Source of the DNA: Loxodes magnus | Lineage: Eukaryota; Ciliophora; Karyorelictea; Loxodida; Loxodidae | NCBI GenBank assembly: GCA_946699065.1 | Contig: CAMPDV010000022.1 | Span: 602,501 to 666,500, forward strand | Direction of reading: 5' to 3' | Length of the DNA stretch: 64,000 nucleotides | Shown here: in pieces, positions 38,096 through 50,262 of the stretch | Numbering within the stretch: position 1 is the first letter of the stretch | How the letters are laid out: each line of letters opens with the position of its first letter | The notes under the pieces: generated by a model | What the model was told of the DNA's origin: nothing | The model's input: only the letters and a program-made list of their open reading frames with translations | Database searches by the model: none | Program-made: the position numbers and the translations under genes

Positions 38096-40491
38096 TTTTA
38101 AGTGATAAAAGTAAATTTTATAAAATTTACTTAAATATAGCTTTGATTCTTTATTCGAATCTATTTTACCTTATTATTTAAAAATATTAAATTTAAAAAG
38201 ATTTATCAAAGGAAAATAATTGAGAAAAATAAAAAGAAATTAATTAATTTTAATAGATAAAGACATCGTATTTACAAGAATTTAAATTTAATTTAATTTT
38301 AAATTGTTCTTTAATTAAAAAAATAAATGAACTATAATTATAAAATAAAAAGAGAAAGAGAAAGAGAAAGAATATAAATAAACAATATTAAACAAATTGG
38401 TTAATTATTTTAAATAAACTAAAATTAACAAAGAGAAATTCAACATGTTATGCTATGCTTATTCTTTAATAAGATTATAATTAATAACAAAGATGTAAAA
38501 TAAAACTATGATTCACGTTTTTATTTATTTGTTTAAAATAAAAAATAAAATGTTATAGTTTTAGAGTTTATAATTGATTTCTATACATTATTAACATAAA
38601 AATAATTTTAACTTAAAAATTATTTATATAATTAAATTTAAAAGAAAATAAGAAATATAAATTATTATAGAATTTTTAGCATTATATTTAATTAAAAATT
38701 AATAAAATATAAGTAATTTATTATTTATGAATAAATAAAAAAATAAAATTAATTAAAACTGAAATTAGTAATAAAATTCTTAATATATAATAGTCTTTTG
38801 GAAAAATAATAGAATTTTTGATTTACGATTTATGGAAAAATAGGACTAAAATTTATTTTCTAAGATAGTTATTTAATAAATTTAAATATAATTTAAAAAT
38901 TGAAGTGCTTAAATAATGGTTTTTTAATCACTTAAATTATGATAAAATGCTTTTTATGCGATCTTTTTAAACAACAGCATTTTAGATGTAACTATTGATT
39001 AATATTAATTAGTCAAAAATATTTTAGTAGTTAAATCATCTTTGGTTTATTTGCTTTGATTCTAACTTGAATAAAAAAATACTTATTCAATAAAGGAAAA
39101 TTTATATTCAGTTTTAATTTTTATTAGTTATTAATAGTCCTTTTGAAATAAAAAAGACTTAAATTTATATTTAACTTTTAAAACTAAAGTCTATTGTAAT
39201 ATTAGGAATTGCAAACATATTATCGTTCTAAAAACCGCATATTTATAAATTAAATTGAAATTTTTTAGTTTTATATATGACTATCACTTAGATTTAATAT
39301 ATAATTTCAGAATTTAAAATGTATTTAATTATTTTAAGATTCAATTAATTAAAAGATAATAGAATATAAGTCAAGCTAGATTTTAATTTAATATTTTATT
39401 AATATTCATAAAATACTAATCTATTAAAGTATTAGTATCAATCAAAATATTCAATTTTTATTTAAATAATTGTTTTATTATTATAATTTTTGTATTTATG
39501 GTTTAACTTTTATAGAATTTACAATTAGAGTAAATTCTCTGTTGAAGCTTAGATATAAATCTTTCTTAAATGCTTTTAAGCGGAGATTAACCTGTTTAAA
39601 TTGAAATTATTCACTTATATCATATAATTCAGCCAATTTGTAATTTAATCAAAAATTTATTAGTTTGGATTTAATTTACACTCGTTATTACTACATGGCC
39701 GTTCTCTTAAGCATGGATTTATAAATGATATTATCAATTATGTTAATTTTTTTACACAAAATAAATATTTATTTCTAAAGAATTAATTAAAATCTTTATT
39801 TATAAAAAAAGCATAAATTTTACGAGTATTGTCAATATTTATTCCCATCATTATATTAATTAGAATAATTATTTAAATTAGTTTATAAACTATTGATAAT
39901 TAACTTTAAAATAAAAATTGAAGAAATTTAGTTATACTTTGCTATTAAATAATAAAATATTTGAAATATAAAAATTAATAATCAAATTTTATATTAAATT
40001 AGTTGCTATATTCTGGTATTATTATATTTTCTTACTTTTAAGCAAAAATATTTATCCAAAATTTTTTTTTGATAATCCATTTGAATAAAATCATTTTTGG
40101 AGATTACTTGCATTTTTTTAATTTTAAGGAGTTTTAATTCTAAATAATTTTATTTTTATTTGAGAAATTAATTATTCGTTTTTTAGTGTTCGAATTCATT
40201 TTAAATTCAATTTAATAATTTGAACTATACTATAAAAAACTTTTTAGAAATAAAAAAATTATTAAAAATTAAATTATTTAGTAGTTAATGCTTAAAAATG
40301 CCAAATATAATTTTTATTTGATCAAGAAATTTTTGGTATAAAAGAATAAATTTATTTAATGTTATAGTTTTAGCTAAAATTGTATAATTTTTTATTTTTT
40401 TCTAGATTTTCTTAATTTTAATAAATTTTACTATCATATTTTTAATTATAATTGATTGCAACTTAATTATATAAAACAAAAAATGAGAGAT
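38096..40491. other. 2.4 kb extremely AT-rich spacer
   Basis: Among the most A/T-rich parts of the window. A short GA microsatellite lies at about 38350-38372. No gene, RNA or repeat family seen. Confidence 0.5.
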
Positions 40492-43400
40492 TCAGTTGTT
40501 CTGCTTTTTAATTCCATTTTCCCACAACTATTTCTTGATTTATCCTTTTTTATCTTTTAGCCTTACATCGCCATCAAGTCGATCTAATATTCATCTACCT
40601 TCAATTTCTATTCCATTCTTCTTCTTTTGAATCCCTTAACCATGTCTTTTGTTTTCGAAGAACTCACCTTCGTATACTTCTCCATCGGCATAATAAAATA
40701 TTCCTTTTCCTTGCTTTTGATCATCAGCCCATTATCCTTCATATTTAGCTCCATCTTTATATTTATAAACTCCATAACCATTTTTTTTGTTTTAAAAGAA
40801 GTCTCCGTTATATTCCTCTCCATCTGCAAATTGATAGGTTCCTTTTCCTTACTTAGAACTTTAAGATCATTATCCTTCATATTTTGCTCCACTTTTATAT
40901 CTGTAAATTCCATATCCATTGAACTTGTCCTAGTAAAACTCACCTTCATAATTACTTCCTTCTAAAAAACTGAGAATTCCCTTACCCTATTTTTGGCTTT
41001 CAACCCATTCACCTTCATATTTTGCGCCATTATTATACTTATAAACCCCATAGCCATGCTTTTTATTTTAATAAAATTCACCTTCATAAGTTTCACCATT
41101 CGCATAATAAAATATTCCTTTTCCTTATTTTTAATCTTCATATCAGTACCCTTCATATCTAGAATTATCTTTATATTTAAATACTCCGTAGCCTTATATT
41201 TTGTTTAAAAAAAATTAACCTTCGTATATTTCTTAATTTTATAAAAAAAATATACCTTATCCCTATTTCATACCATTTTCGAATTATCCTTCATATTTTG
41301 AACCGTTACAATATCTCATAATTCCTCTTCCTTATATTTTATCTTAGAAAAACTCTCCTTCATACTAATCTCCGTTTGCAGATATTAAAGTTCCATTTCC
41401 TTATCTTAAATTATTGGTTCATTAACCTTCATATTTAGATCCATCTTTTTAAGTCTAAATTCCTTGTCCACTCTTTTGATCATTAAAAAATTCTCCATTA
41501 TATAAATCTCCATTCTAATATGTCAGAATTCCTTTTCCTTATTTCAAATTTTCGATTCATTATCCTTCGTATTTAGATCCATCTACATATGTTTAAACTC
41601 CCTGACCATGTTTTTTATCATTAAAAAAGTCTCCTTCATATATGTCGTTATTCTAGTGAAATAGAGTTCCTTTACCTTGTATTTTATCTTCTACTCATTA
41701 GCCATTATATTTTACTCCATCTTTTCATAATTACACTCCTTTTCCTTATTTCATGTTTTTAAATCAATCTCCTTCATAAAGATCTCCATTTGCTTAATAA
41801 AATTTTCCTTTGCCTTACTTTTAATCTTCCCACCATTATCCTTCATACTTATCTCCATTTTTATACTTTTAAATTCCATATCCTTATCTATCATTTTCAT
41901 AGAATACTCCTTCATAAATATCTCCATTATTAAAATAATATACTCCTTTTCCGGTTTTCTTGTCATCTACTCACTTTCCATCGTATTTAGAGCCATCTTG
42001 ATAGTTTTGAACTCCATCTCCATGTCTTTTATCATCGAAAAAAAGTCCTTCGTATCACTCTCCTTCTTTATAATAAAAAACTCCTACTCCTTATTTTTTA
42101 TCTTCCTCTCAATGGCCTTCGTATTTTGACGAATCTGAATACTTGAATATTCCATATCCATGCTTTTTATCTTTATAGAACTATCCTTCATAAAAACTTC
42201 CATTTGTGTACTAAATAATTCCCTTTCCTTGTTTTTACCCTTCAATTCAATATCCCTCATAAATTACTCCATTTTAATATTTATACTTTCCAGAACCATG
42301 AAAATTACTTTTTTAAAATTCTCCCTCATATATTTCTCCTGTAGCACTAAAAAATATCCCTTTACCTTATTTTTTATCTGCTACTCATTATCCTTCATAT
42401 CTTGCTCCGTTCTTATATTTACAAATACCTGATCCATTTTTTTTATTTTTAAGAAATTCTCCTTCATATTCGCTTCCATCTGAAAAATAAAATTTTCCTT
42501 TTCCTTCTTTTTTATCCTCAACTCAGTTACCTATATATTTTTATCCGTTTTTATATTTAAAAGTTCCGAATCCATGGATTCTTCCTCTTAAGAATTATCC
42601 TTCGTAAATTTCTCCATTTGCAAAATAATAAACTCCCTTTCCTTATGCTGCGTTTTCAACTCATTATCCTTCGTATCTACAGCCTTCTTTATTTTTTTAT
42701 ATTCCTCATCCATGTTTCTTACTTTCAACAAAATCTCCAACATAAACTTATCCATTAGAATGATAGAGTGTTCCTTTTCCTGAAGCTTGATTATTTATCC
42801 ATTAACCTTCGTATTTAGTTCCGTCTTTATATTTATATACCCCATATCCATGCTTTTTATTTGTAAGAAACTCACCTTCATAAATTTCATCGTTTGAAAA
42901 ATAATAAGTTCCTTTACCTTATGCTGCATCTTGTATTCATTATCCTTCATACTTACTTCCCTCTTAGTTTTTTTATACTCCTCATCCATGCTTTAAATTT
43001 TAAAAAAATTATCCTTCAAAGAAACTTCCATCTTTGTATGAAATACTTCCCTTTCCTTCCTTTAGACCATCGACCCATTAGCCTGTATATTTGGATCCAT
43101 CAGTTTATTAAAAAACTCCATATCCTTAGAATTTATCGTTAGAAAAATCTCCATCATATTTATCTCCATTTGAATATTAATATACTCCTTTACCTTATTT
43201 GAGGTTTTAAACTCACTATCCTTCATATTTATCTCCGCTTTTATACTGAAATACTCCATAGCCATTAAATTTGTCATTAAAAAATTCTCCACTATATTAT
43301 TCTCCATTTGCAAATATTAAAATACCCTCTCCTTATTTCTATCCTTAAAATCATTCTCCTTCGTATTTATCTCCATTCTAACTTTGGCGAATTCCAAATC

Positions 43401-44466
43401 CATGAATTTCATCATTTTAAAATTCTCCTTCGTAATACTAGCTTCCTACTAAAGAGAATTCATCTTTTTTTTATTTTTCATTTTCTGTCTATTAATCTTT
43501 ATTATTTAAGTCTCCTCTAAATTTAAGAATTCCTTTTCCATGTTTTTTATTTTTTATGAAAAATCCTTCATAAATATCTCCATTTGAATATTTCATTACT
43601 CCCTTCCCTTATCTTTAATCATCTTCTCATTGTCCTTCATATACGGATTTATCACTGTATTTTTGAATTCCAAATCCTTATTTTTTACTTTAAATTCATT
43701 ATCCTTCATACACTTCTCCTGATGAAGATGTAAATACTCCAGTGCCATGTTTTTGATTTTCGACTCATTATCCATTATATTTTGAACCATCTGTGTATTA
43801 ACAAATTCCATAACCGCTTCGGAAATTTTATTCGAAATCTCCAACATATATTTCACCCTTTTTAAAGAATACTCCCTTACCTTCTTTCTTGCTTTCTACT
43901 CAATATCCTTCATATTTAGCACCATCATTTCACTAATAAACTCCATATCCATATCTTTTATTTTTTTAGAACTCACCTTTGTAAAATTCTCCGTCTGCAT
44001 AATACAAGATTCCTTATCCCTGTTTTTAATCATCAACTCATTATCCTTCATATCTGGCTCCATTCTTGAACTGATAAACCCCATTTCCATGCTTTAAGTT
44101 TTGATAAAAATCTCCAACATATAAATCACCATTTGCATATTATAAACTTCCTTTATCTAAAATTTATTCCTCTACTTCCTTTATTTCTTTTTCTTACTAA
44201 TCATTTAAGGTTTAACTTATTATGTCTTTTTTTCCTTATTTTAATGCTTTTAATTAATTAATATTATGCATCATTTTGATTTCTTTTAAATTATTCTCCG
44301 AAATACTTGAGCATTATTCACACTAATATTGTTATTATTTCTAATATTAACTCAATAAGCAATGAAAACAAACTTAGTGTCCACATTATAATTGTAAATA
44401 TTCTCTAGATAATTTGTTAATATTCTAGTGACAAAAATCACATTTTTAATTCTGTGAAATTTTCAT
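40492..44466 (-). CDS. RING finger protein with about 50 MORN repeats
   Basis: A frame of 1325 codons from ATG 44466 to TGA 40492-40494, with start and stop in register. Residues 9-52 form a C3HC4 RING: CDFC, 15 residues, CGHQVCFHC, 12 residues, CEQC. A charged linker (about 55-110) follows, then roughly 50 MORN units of about 23 residues, for example GTYQFADGEEYNGDFF and GAKYEGQWADDQKQGKGIFY. RING domains recruit E2 ubiquitin-conjugating enzymes; MORN arrays bind lipids or build cortical scaffolds. The pairing suggests a ubiquitin ligase fixed at a membrane or the cortex, which is inference. The MORN Trp is encoded by TGG in some units and TGA in others. The ends (QLWENGIKKQNN) are not repeats. 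Opposite-strand frames in this region are shadows of the repeats. Confidence 0.92.
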
Positions 44467-45023
44467 TATTACTCATTTAAAAAAAAAAATGAATAAAAAC
44501 AAATTCTAAAATAAAATAAATTGAAAAATTAAAAAAATCTTTTAAAAATTTAATATTTTCGGAAAAAAATTAATAAATAAAAAATATGTCATATTTAATA
44601 TTCTAAGGCTAATTTTTTTATTACTTTATTATTTTTTTTTTATTTAGGAAAATTCTTACAATTTTTTCGCTAGTCGAAATTTTAAAATTGGCAAAAAGGT
44701 CGCTTTACTTTTTTAATTTTTTAAAGAAAAAAGAAGTTTATTTTTCTAAAATAATTTAGACTTATACTAAAAAAGTTGTAATTTTTAAACTAGCCATCTA
44801 CTTAATCTAACTTGCTATTAAAACGATTTGGTAAAATAATTTCTTTTTTAATTAAGTTAAGATAAATTTAATATAAAGCTGATTAAATATTTTTGTTTTA
44901 AAATAATTAAAATTTTTTTAAATATATTAATTTTAAATTCGTTTTTTAGACTAGGCTAAGAATATTTTAAAAATACCTAAATTTAATATTTCTTATACTA
45001 AAAATATTATACATTATGGTAAA
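44467..45023. other. intergenic, promoter side of the RING-MORN gene
   Basis: AT-rich, between the RING-MORN start and R repeat copy 2. No clear control element recognised. Confidence 0.4.
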
Positions 45024-45414
45024 ATGGATGTCGACTGCATAAGGAGAACAAGTAGGTAATTTTGTGATGTGTATACTGAATTGCGAGTAATCTCACACTA
45101 GAAGCCACCACGGGGAAGGGGGATAAGCTCCATTGAGACATACCTAACTTACCCCAAGGGTTCTCTCTAGCAGTATGAAAGGTTGACTGACGGGCCTTCT
45201 AATTAATAACTTAATAACTAATTCTTATTTGGATCTTATTCATGAAGAATGAAGCATTTGACTCAAAAGTCAAGACTAATTTCTAATAAGAAGATTCCCC
45301 ATTTGGAAAAGCTGAAGTAATTCTATGGACGAAAAGGATGAAATCAAACTTTTGAGAATACTTTTTTTAATATTAATACTAAAAACCTGCGCGCCAATAA
45401 GGTGCTATGCGCTA
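45024..45414 (+). repeat. R repeat copy 2 (391 bp)
   Basis: Starts ATGGATGTCGACTGCATAAG and ends around CTGCGCGCCAATAAGGTGC. It shares with the other copies the central block (ccaccacggggaagggggat, cagtatgaaaggttgactga, taattcttatttggatctta) and the terminal hairpin. Orientation is plus. Confidence 0.88.
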
Positions 45415-45688
45415 TATAATCATATTTATTTATTATTTATATACATCGATAAAACTTTTTAAAATAATTTTTGAAAGAAATTTTCATTATAAGATTATAA
45501 AAATGTCGGCTTTAAGGATATTATTTTAGTAATAAATTTATTTTAATAATTTTTTTTATTTAAAAAATCGTAAATTAAGATTGAAATAATATTTTTAATT
45601 GTTTAATTTATAATAATAATTAGTTAACGAAATTTTAGCCTTTATTACTTTAATCAAAAAATAAAAGTTTAATATTAAATAAAAGAAT

Positions 45689-46207
45689 TCACTTCGTAAT
45701 ATTTTGGTTTTAGCTATTATAAATCTTGATGAATTTAAGATTACTTTCTTCAATTTTATCCTATAAGCCAAATTCCAATCCTTTTTTATTTAATTAAAAT
45801 TGGTTGCAACTTGGTACTTTAAGACCTCTTGCAGTATCATCAAATCGTTATTCTTCGTCAGAGAATATCATATGTTGGAAGTTACCGTTTCATTTCCGCT
45901 GGATTGTTGAGTTATTAGGATTGTCATAGCTTACAGTTTCCTAAATCCCCTTTACGGTCTACTTCGTATATACGATTCTTCCTGAAAATTTGCTACAAAG
46001 ATGAGTTTAAAGCTTTCTCCTATTTCAAAATTAAATTTTCAGTTTTAAAAATTCCATAGTGTTTTCAAATATTAAGTTCGTTTAAAACTTACTAATAGCT
46101 TCTGCTAAATTTTGGTTTTCCATCTAATCAGTATAAAAATCGTTGGCCACATCCTGTTAAGAATTATAAGGTTTTAATAGAGAGATTTGCTATTTCTCGT
46201 GTACCAT
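45689..46207 (-). CDS. hypothetical protein, possible O-element partner
   Basis: A clean 173-codon frame from ATG 46207 to TGA 45689-45691, with two in-frame TGA (Trp). The sequence is balanced and acidic in places (NLAEAISKFQTNLIFENTME, NGNFQHMIFSDEEQRFDDTA, LQDKIEESNLKFIKIYN). No known domain. The NFQ...DEEQR stretch resembles the tail of the O remnant at 52982 (NNNFQDEEQREAF), so it may belong to the same mobile system. It lies between R copy 2 and the O copy at 46398, divergent from the latter. Confidence 0.5.
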
Positions 46208-46397
46208 TTTAAATATACTCTTAATAAAAAATTTTAATTTATCAACATTTTTTAATTTGATTATTAATAAAATTTGAACTATTTTTATTTTTAATTTTGC
46301 TCTTCCTAAAATAATAAACAACGAAAAAATTTTACTTTTGGTTAATTTGTTATTTTAGTTAAAGTAAATATTAAATAAATATAAAAAATGAAATATA

Positions 46398-47335
46398 AAA
46401 ATGGTAGAAGGGTTCAAGAAAGGCTTTTATACCACCTCCTAAAAAGGGGAGAGAAAGTATGAACCCTCATCTCTAACTAACACGTCTTCTTCCTAGAAAT
46501 AATCTTCTTCTCAAAACCTTCAAGAATAATAGACTCAACTAGGAACTTCCAGATCAACTTAAAAGATGGGACAAGAGCGCCAAAAGGCTACCTCGATGAC
46601 ACAAACTAAAGAGGAAGGACCTAGAAAGGTGCTGGAGACGCAAGAAGCAGCAGCCATGCGAGAGTTTGCGATGCCATAGTTCCAGGAAGAACAGGCATAA
46701 ACTTTAGTCGCATTCGCTGACATGAAGGAGGAAGTAAAAAGGCTATGATTAGAGAATAGAGCTCTAAAAAATCAAGTTACTGACCTCAAGGAATGGAAAG
46801 AAAGCTTCTAGGAAGTTTACGATCGAGAGCAAAACACTTTCTTCAGGGAAATGGGATTGCTGCAGTAGAGAACAACTGTGCTTGAAGAGAACAGCAAGTA
46901 GCAACAGTAGTAGGAATTCAAAGTTAGGACAATTCAAGATCCAATGGACATAGAAGGAGCTATTACGTTACCGAGGAGTCCAGACAAGAAATGAATTAGG
47001 AATAAACCAAGATGCTTTGTATGCAAACAAACTGGGTCATAAATATAGACAATGTTAGAAATTGAAATTAATTAAATAATAGTACTGGAATAGAAAATAA
47101 TAAGAAAAATAATAGTACTAATATTAGGATAAGATTAGACGAGAATTCTGTAACTAATTTTATCCGTCAGGAGGTCAAATCTACAAACCGAAGTTGTACA
47201 AAATCCAAGGCGCCTGAAGAAAGAGTTCTGAAGGGAGCTGGTTCCAGCCAGGTTATCAAACTAGTCCTGTGAACACGAGGTTGAAAGTCCTCCAAGTTCA
47301 CTAAACTTCAATTTAAACTTTTTAATTTAATTTAG
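46398..47335 (+). mobile_element. O element copy A (about 0.94 kb, ORF1-only)
   Basis: Nearly identical to 55326-56263, with sharp borders: left just before the ATG of the ORF, right after ...aatttaatttag. Flanks differ completely. It holds one ORF and a GC-richer 3' tail with a hairpin (GAGGTTGAAAGTCCTC) that is also recognisable after the copy at 52038. No reverse transcriptase, transposase or terminal repeats seen within it. Confidence 0.85.
46401..47217 (+). pseudogene. O-family ORF: coiled coil, DPMDIE, CCHC zinc knuckle; frame break in knuckle
   Basis: The ATG at 46401 begins MVEGFKKGFYTT. A Ser/Gln-rich N-terminus is followed by coiled coil (AFADMKEEVKRLWLENRALK, Trp from TGA; LLQQRTTVLEENSKQQQQQ), the motif IQDPMDIEG, and the knuckle CFVCKQTG then HKYRQC. 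The two halves of the knuckle are joined only by skipping one G in the GGG at about 47033-47035. After the skip the frame runs through a Gln/Lys/Tyr-rich tail to TGA 47215-47217, about 272 codons. This layout is that of a Gag or LINE ORF1 nucleic-acid-binding protein. The same break is in copy D, so it predates the duplication. Confidence 0.8.
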
Positions 47336-47348
47336 TATTATATAAAAA

Positions 47349-48407
47349 ATGAAATAATCTCTTTTTTTTGTTATTGATTTTTCTCTATTTCTTTTGTCAT
47401 TTTTCTTCTTAAATTTCTAAGTCAGTTATTTGAGAGACAACAAATCAAGTTCTTCATCAGAAAGTTAAGTTATGATCAGAGCTGAAGAAATAAGAGAAAC
47501 TAGAAACGAAATTGATAAAAAATCTAAAATAAATTAAACCTAAACAAAAAATAGTCTAAAAATATGAAGAAATAATTTTAAATAATAAGAGCTTAGAAAT
47601 GTAAAATGAATTGAAGACTAAAGTAAATGTTAATTTAAATTATGCTGTCAGCTAAATTTAAATATCGTAGTAGCAGAATAGTAAATCTATGAGCAATAAA
47701 TAAATAGTTATTTAATAATTATTGCTATAGAAAAGAATAAGTATAAACTAATTCATTAAGAAATGAAACAAATAATTAAATATGGCGTCAAAGGGGAATG
47801 GTACAAGAAGACAAATTTCAAGCTACTTTTCGGCCAATAGCAACCGTTGATTTGTTTAGCGAGGCGATATTTATTTAATTATTCCAGTAAGATGAAGTTT
47901 CGATAAGGACTTTTGAAATTTAATCTTTCGCAATATCTGCATTTGATTGCATAGTCTAGATGGCTTGGCACTTCCTAAAAACTAGGCGGAGAAGATCACT
48001 CCTCAAGCATAGCTTCTCATGAGGATATTGTAATTTATACTTATTGATTTCTGGAAGTTCAAAATCCTGAGATTTATTGCATAATTAATATTTTATAAAT
48101 TTAATCTCAAGAAACGAAGCAAGATGATAAAACTGGCATAAATTTATAAAAGATATTAGAATAATTAAAAAAAGTATATTAGAAAATTATTCATGAAAAA
48201 TAGCCAAAAAATAATGCACAGCAAAGCCAATATCCATATAATATGACAATGATGAGCTTGAAAAATAATTCTATAAAAGAATAATAAAGAATAAGGAAGA
48301 TGCTAAATTAATTTGAATAACCGAAACTGGTATGCACAATCAGGAAATATATGCAAGAAGAATAGAAAACTATTAATAGTAACCTTCCACCATAATATAT
48401 TAACGTG
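47349..48407 (+). CDS. hypothetical protein after O copy A, uncertain
   Basis: The ATG at 47349 starts a hydrophobic segment (SLFFVIDFSLFLLSFFFLNF) followed by a charged stretch (MIRAEEIRETRNEIDKKSK). The frame stays open, with TGA as Trp, past 48300 (LQKILEQLKKVYQKIIHEKQ, YMQEEQKTINSNLPPQYINV). A second frame also looks coding near the end (YDNDELEKQFYKRIIKNKED), and a TGA at about 48405 lies out of frame. It meets the minus-strand O remnant end to end. No domain recognised; it could be O-element sequence in decay. Confidence 0.3.
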
Positions 48408-48409
48408 AT

Positions 48410-49030
48410 TCATCCTTTCAAAGGATCATCTCTGCTAAAGTTAAGTCTAATTTTATTATTGCATAGAAAATTTTCATTGTTGCTTCTGAAGTTTTTGATA
48501 GTTTTCTTCTTATTCTTTTTCTCCACTCAATCTTCAATTACTCTGATAATCAGTCTTTTTCTTTCTCTTTTAGGATTTTGCTTCCTATAGTTCCTTTTAA
48601 CAATTTCTTCATTATAATATTAATATTTTCCACTATCGATTCATTAATTACATTTCTTGATAAATTTTCTTGTATAAGTTTTATCTTCTCACGTGAAACT
48701 ATTTAACTCATTTTTCTTCAAAGTTTTTTCCCTCAATTCTTTACTTAATGTTAAACTATTACAGTTGTCTTAACAGATATAATTTCCTCTTGCAGAATCA
48801 GCATCTTAATATATTTATCTTCATTGAGGTGTAGGCAGGTTTTTAATCCTTTTCAATATCCATAGGGTCTCCTTTTTTTAGTTTTTTAGTTTTTCTAGAT
48901 TATTGATTTTGCTTTTATGCTAAAGAACTCAAATCTCTCTACTATTAATTTGAGTTGAAAGTTTACCTTTTATGTTTCCAATTTGCTGCTAATTTCCTAG
49001 TTATATTAGTTATTTTAATTTAAAAATTCA
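48410..49030 (-). pseudogene. decayed O-family gene, minus strand
   Basis: Reading leftwards: a coiled coil (EISSKLETQKVNFQLKLIVE), then after a frame shift KKLKKGDPMDIEKDQKP and RCWFCKR, the start of a knuckle with Trp from TGA, and after a further shift inside the knuckle GNYICQDNC. The last frame continues (SKELREKTLKKNELNSFTWE, KRERKRLIIRVIEDWVEKK) to TGA 48410-48412. The order of parts matches the other O copies, and the three frames show decay. Confidence 0.6.
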
Positions 49031-49872
49031 CTACGATTAATAATAAAGTCTAAGTTTTTTAATTACAAGTTTAAATTTTAGGGATTCTCCGATAACAATT
49101 TTTATATCTCTTTTAATTAATTCATGGTTAAGATTGCTAATTTTGATGTAGAAGAGATTTAATCCATTTTTTATATATAAAAAAGTTGTGATAGTCATCC
49201 ACTTAAACAAAATGGTGGAAATACCTGATTGAAAATCCAAGAAAAGTAAATATTTTAATATTTTAGATTATAATTATTGCTACTAAATATTTAAAATTTG
49301 TTAATATAGATATTATATTATATTACCTAAAATTTTAAATCTAATACTTTATAAAATATAATTCTTTAGTATGTTGCTAAAAAGCCTTGCTAATTAATGC
49401 CTTTTTTAAGTTTACACTTATTAATAAATTATTTAAAAGCTTCAATAAGATTAATTATATTAAAAAATATCATATTAAGAAATGTTGAAAGCTCTCTTCT
49501 CTCCATTTTTTACGACTAAATTATGGCTAGGTTGATTTTTACTGGTTTCTATTCAGCAGATGGCATTGGAAATATCCAAATATCTTCTTTATCATTATCC
49601 GTTATTCCAATATAATCTCAATTTTTTCATAATTTTGATTTTTTAAATTCCAATTTCAGAATATTTTACTAATCTTAACCAAAAAAATAAATCGAAGCTC
49701 AGTAATTATATTTCTTTTGATAATTTTTTAATATTTAAGTGTACTAAAGCTTTTATTTTTATTCCATTAGTTTATAAGATTCAATTTATTTCCATTTTTC
49801 TATTTTTTCTGATTTTTTTATATATTATTTAATTATAATTTCCTATCTTAATCCTGTATTATATATAATAAA
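49031..49872. other. spacer between O remnant and R copy 3
   Basis: AT-rich. No gene or repeat that I can support. Confidence 0.4.
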
Positions 49873-50262
49873 ATGGATGTCGGCTGTGGTCTTTAAAACT
49901 AGATAATAATATGGTGTAGTGTATACTGCATTGCGATAATCTCATATTAGATGCTACCATGTGGAAGGATGTAAAAGCTCGAAAGAAACAAGCCTAACTT
50001 GCCTGAAGGTTCTCGCTAACAGTATGAAAGTTTGACTGACGAGCCTGACAATTATTTAATTACTAATTCTTATTTGAATCTTATTCAAGAAGACTGGAGC
50101 ATTTATTCAAGATTCGAGAATAATCTTTAATAAGCAAATTCCAAATTTGGAGAAGCTGACGTGACTCATTGGACTACTATATCTTTAACGAGAAGTATGA
50201 GAACATTTTTTCTTAATATTAATATTGAAAGTCTGAGCGCCAACGAAGTGCCTGCGCGTACT
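49873..50262 (+). repeat. R repeat copy 3 (390 bp), left inverted repeat
   Basis: Starts ATGGATGTCGGCTGTGGTC and ends GAGCGCCAACGAAGTGCCTG. About four fifths alike to copy 4 overall by eye and identical over the first 45 or so bases. Confidence 0.88.

Noticed and set aside
38345..38372. GAGAAA microsatellite
   Set aside because: Only a few short units; ordinary simple repeat in AT-rich spacer.
40608..44090. Many open frames on both strands rich in Met/Lys or Phe/Ile
   Set aside because: They are shifted or antisense readings of the MORN repeats; the RING-MORN frame alone has recognisable domains and is unbroken over 1325 codons.
48405..48590. Hydrophobic plus-strand frame after 48405
   Set aside because: It is the antisense of a Lys/Arg/Glu-rich minus-strand O remnant, which gives artificial Leu/Phe runs.
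49873..50262. R copy 3 as a coding ORF starting MDVGCG
   Set aside because: It stays open, but the other three R copies have indels that are not multiples of three, and conservation follows hairpins rather than codons.
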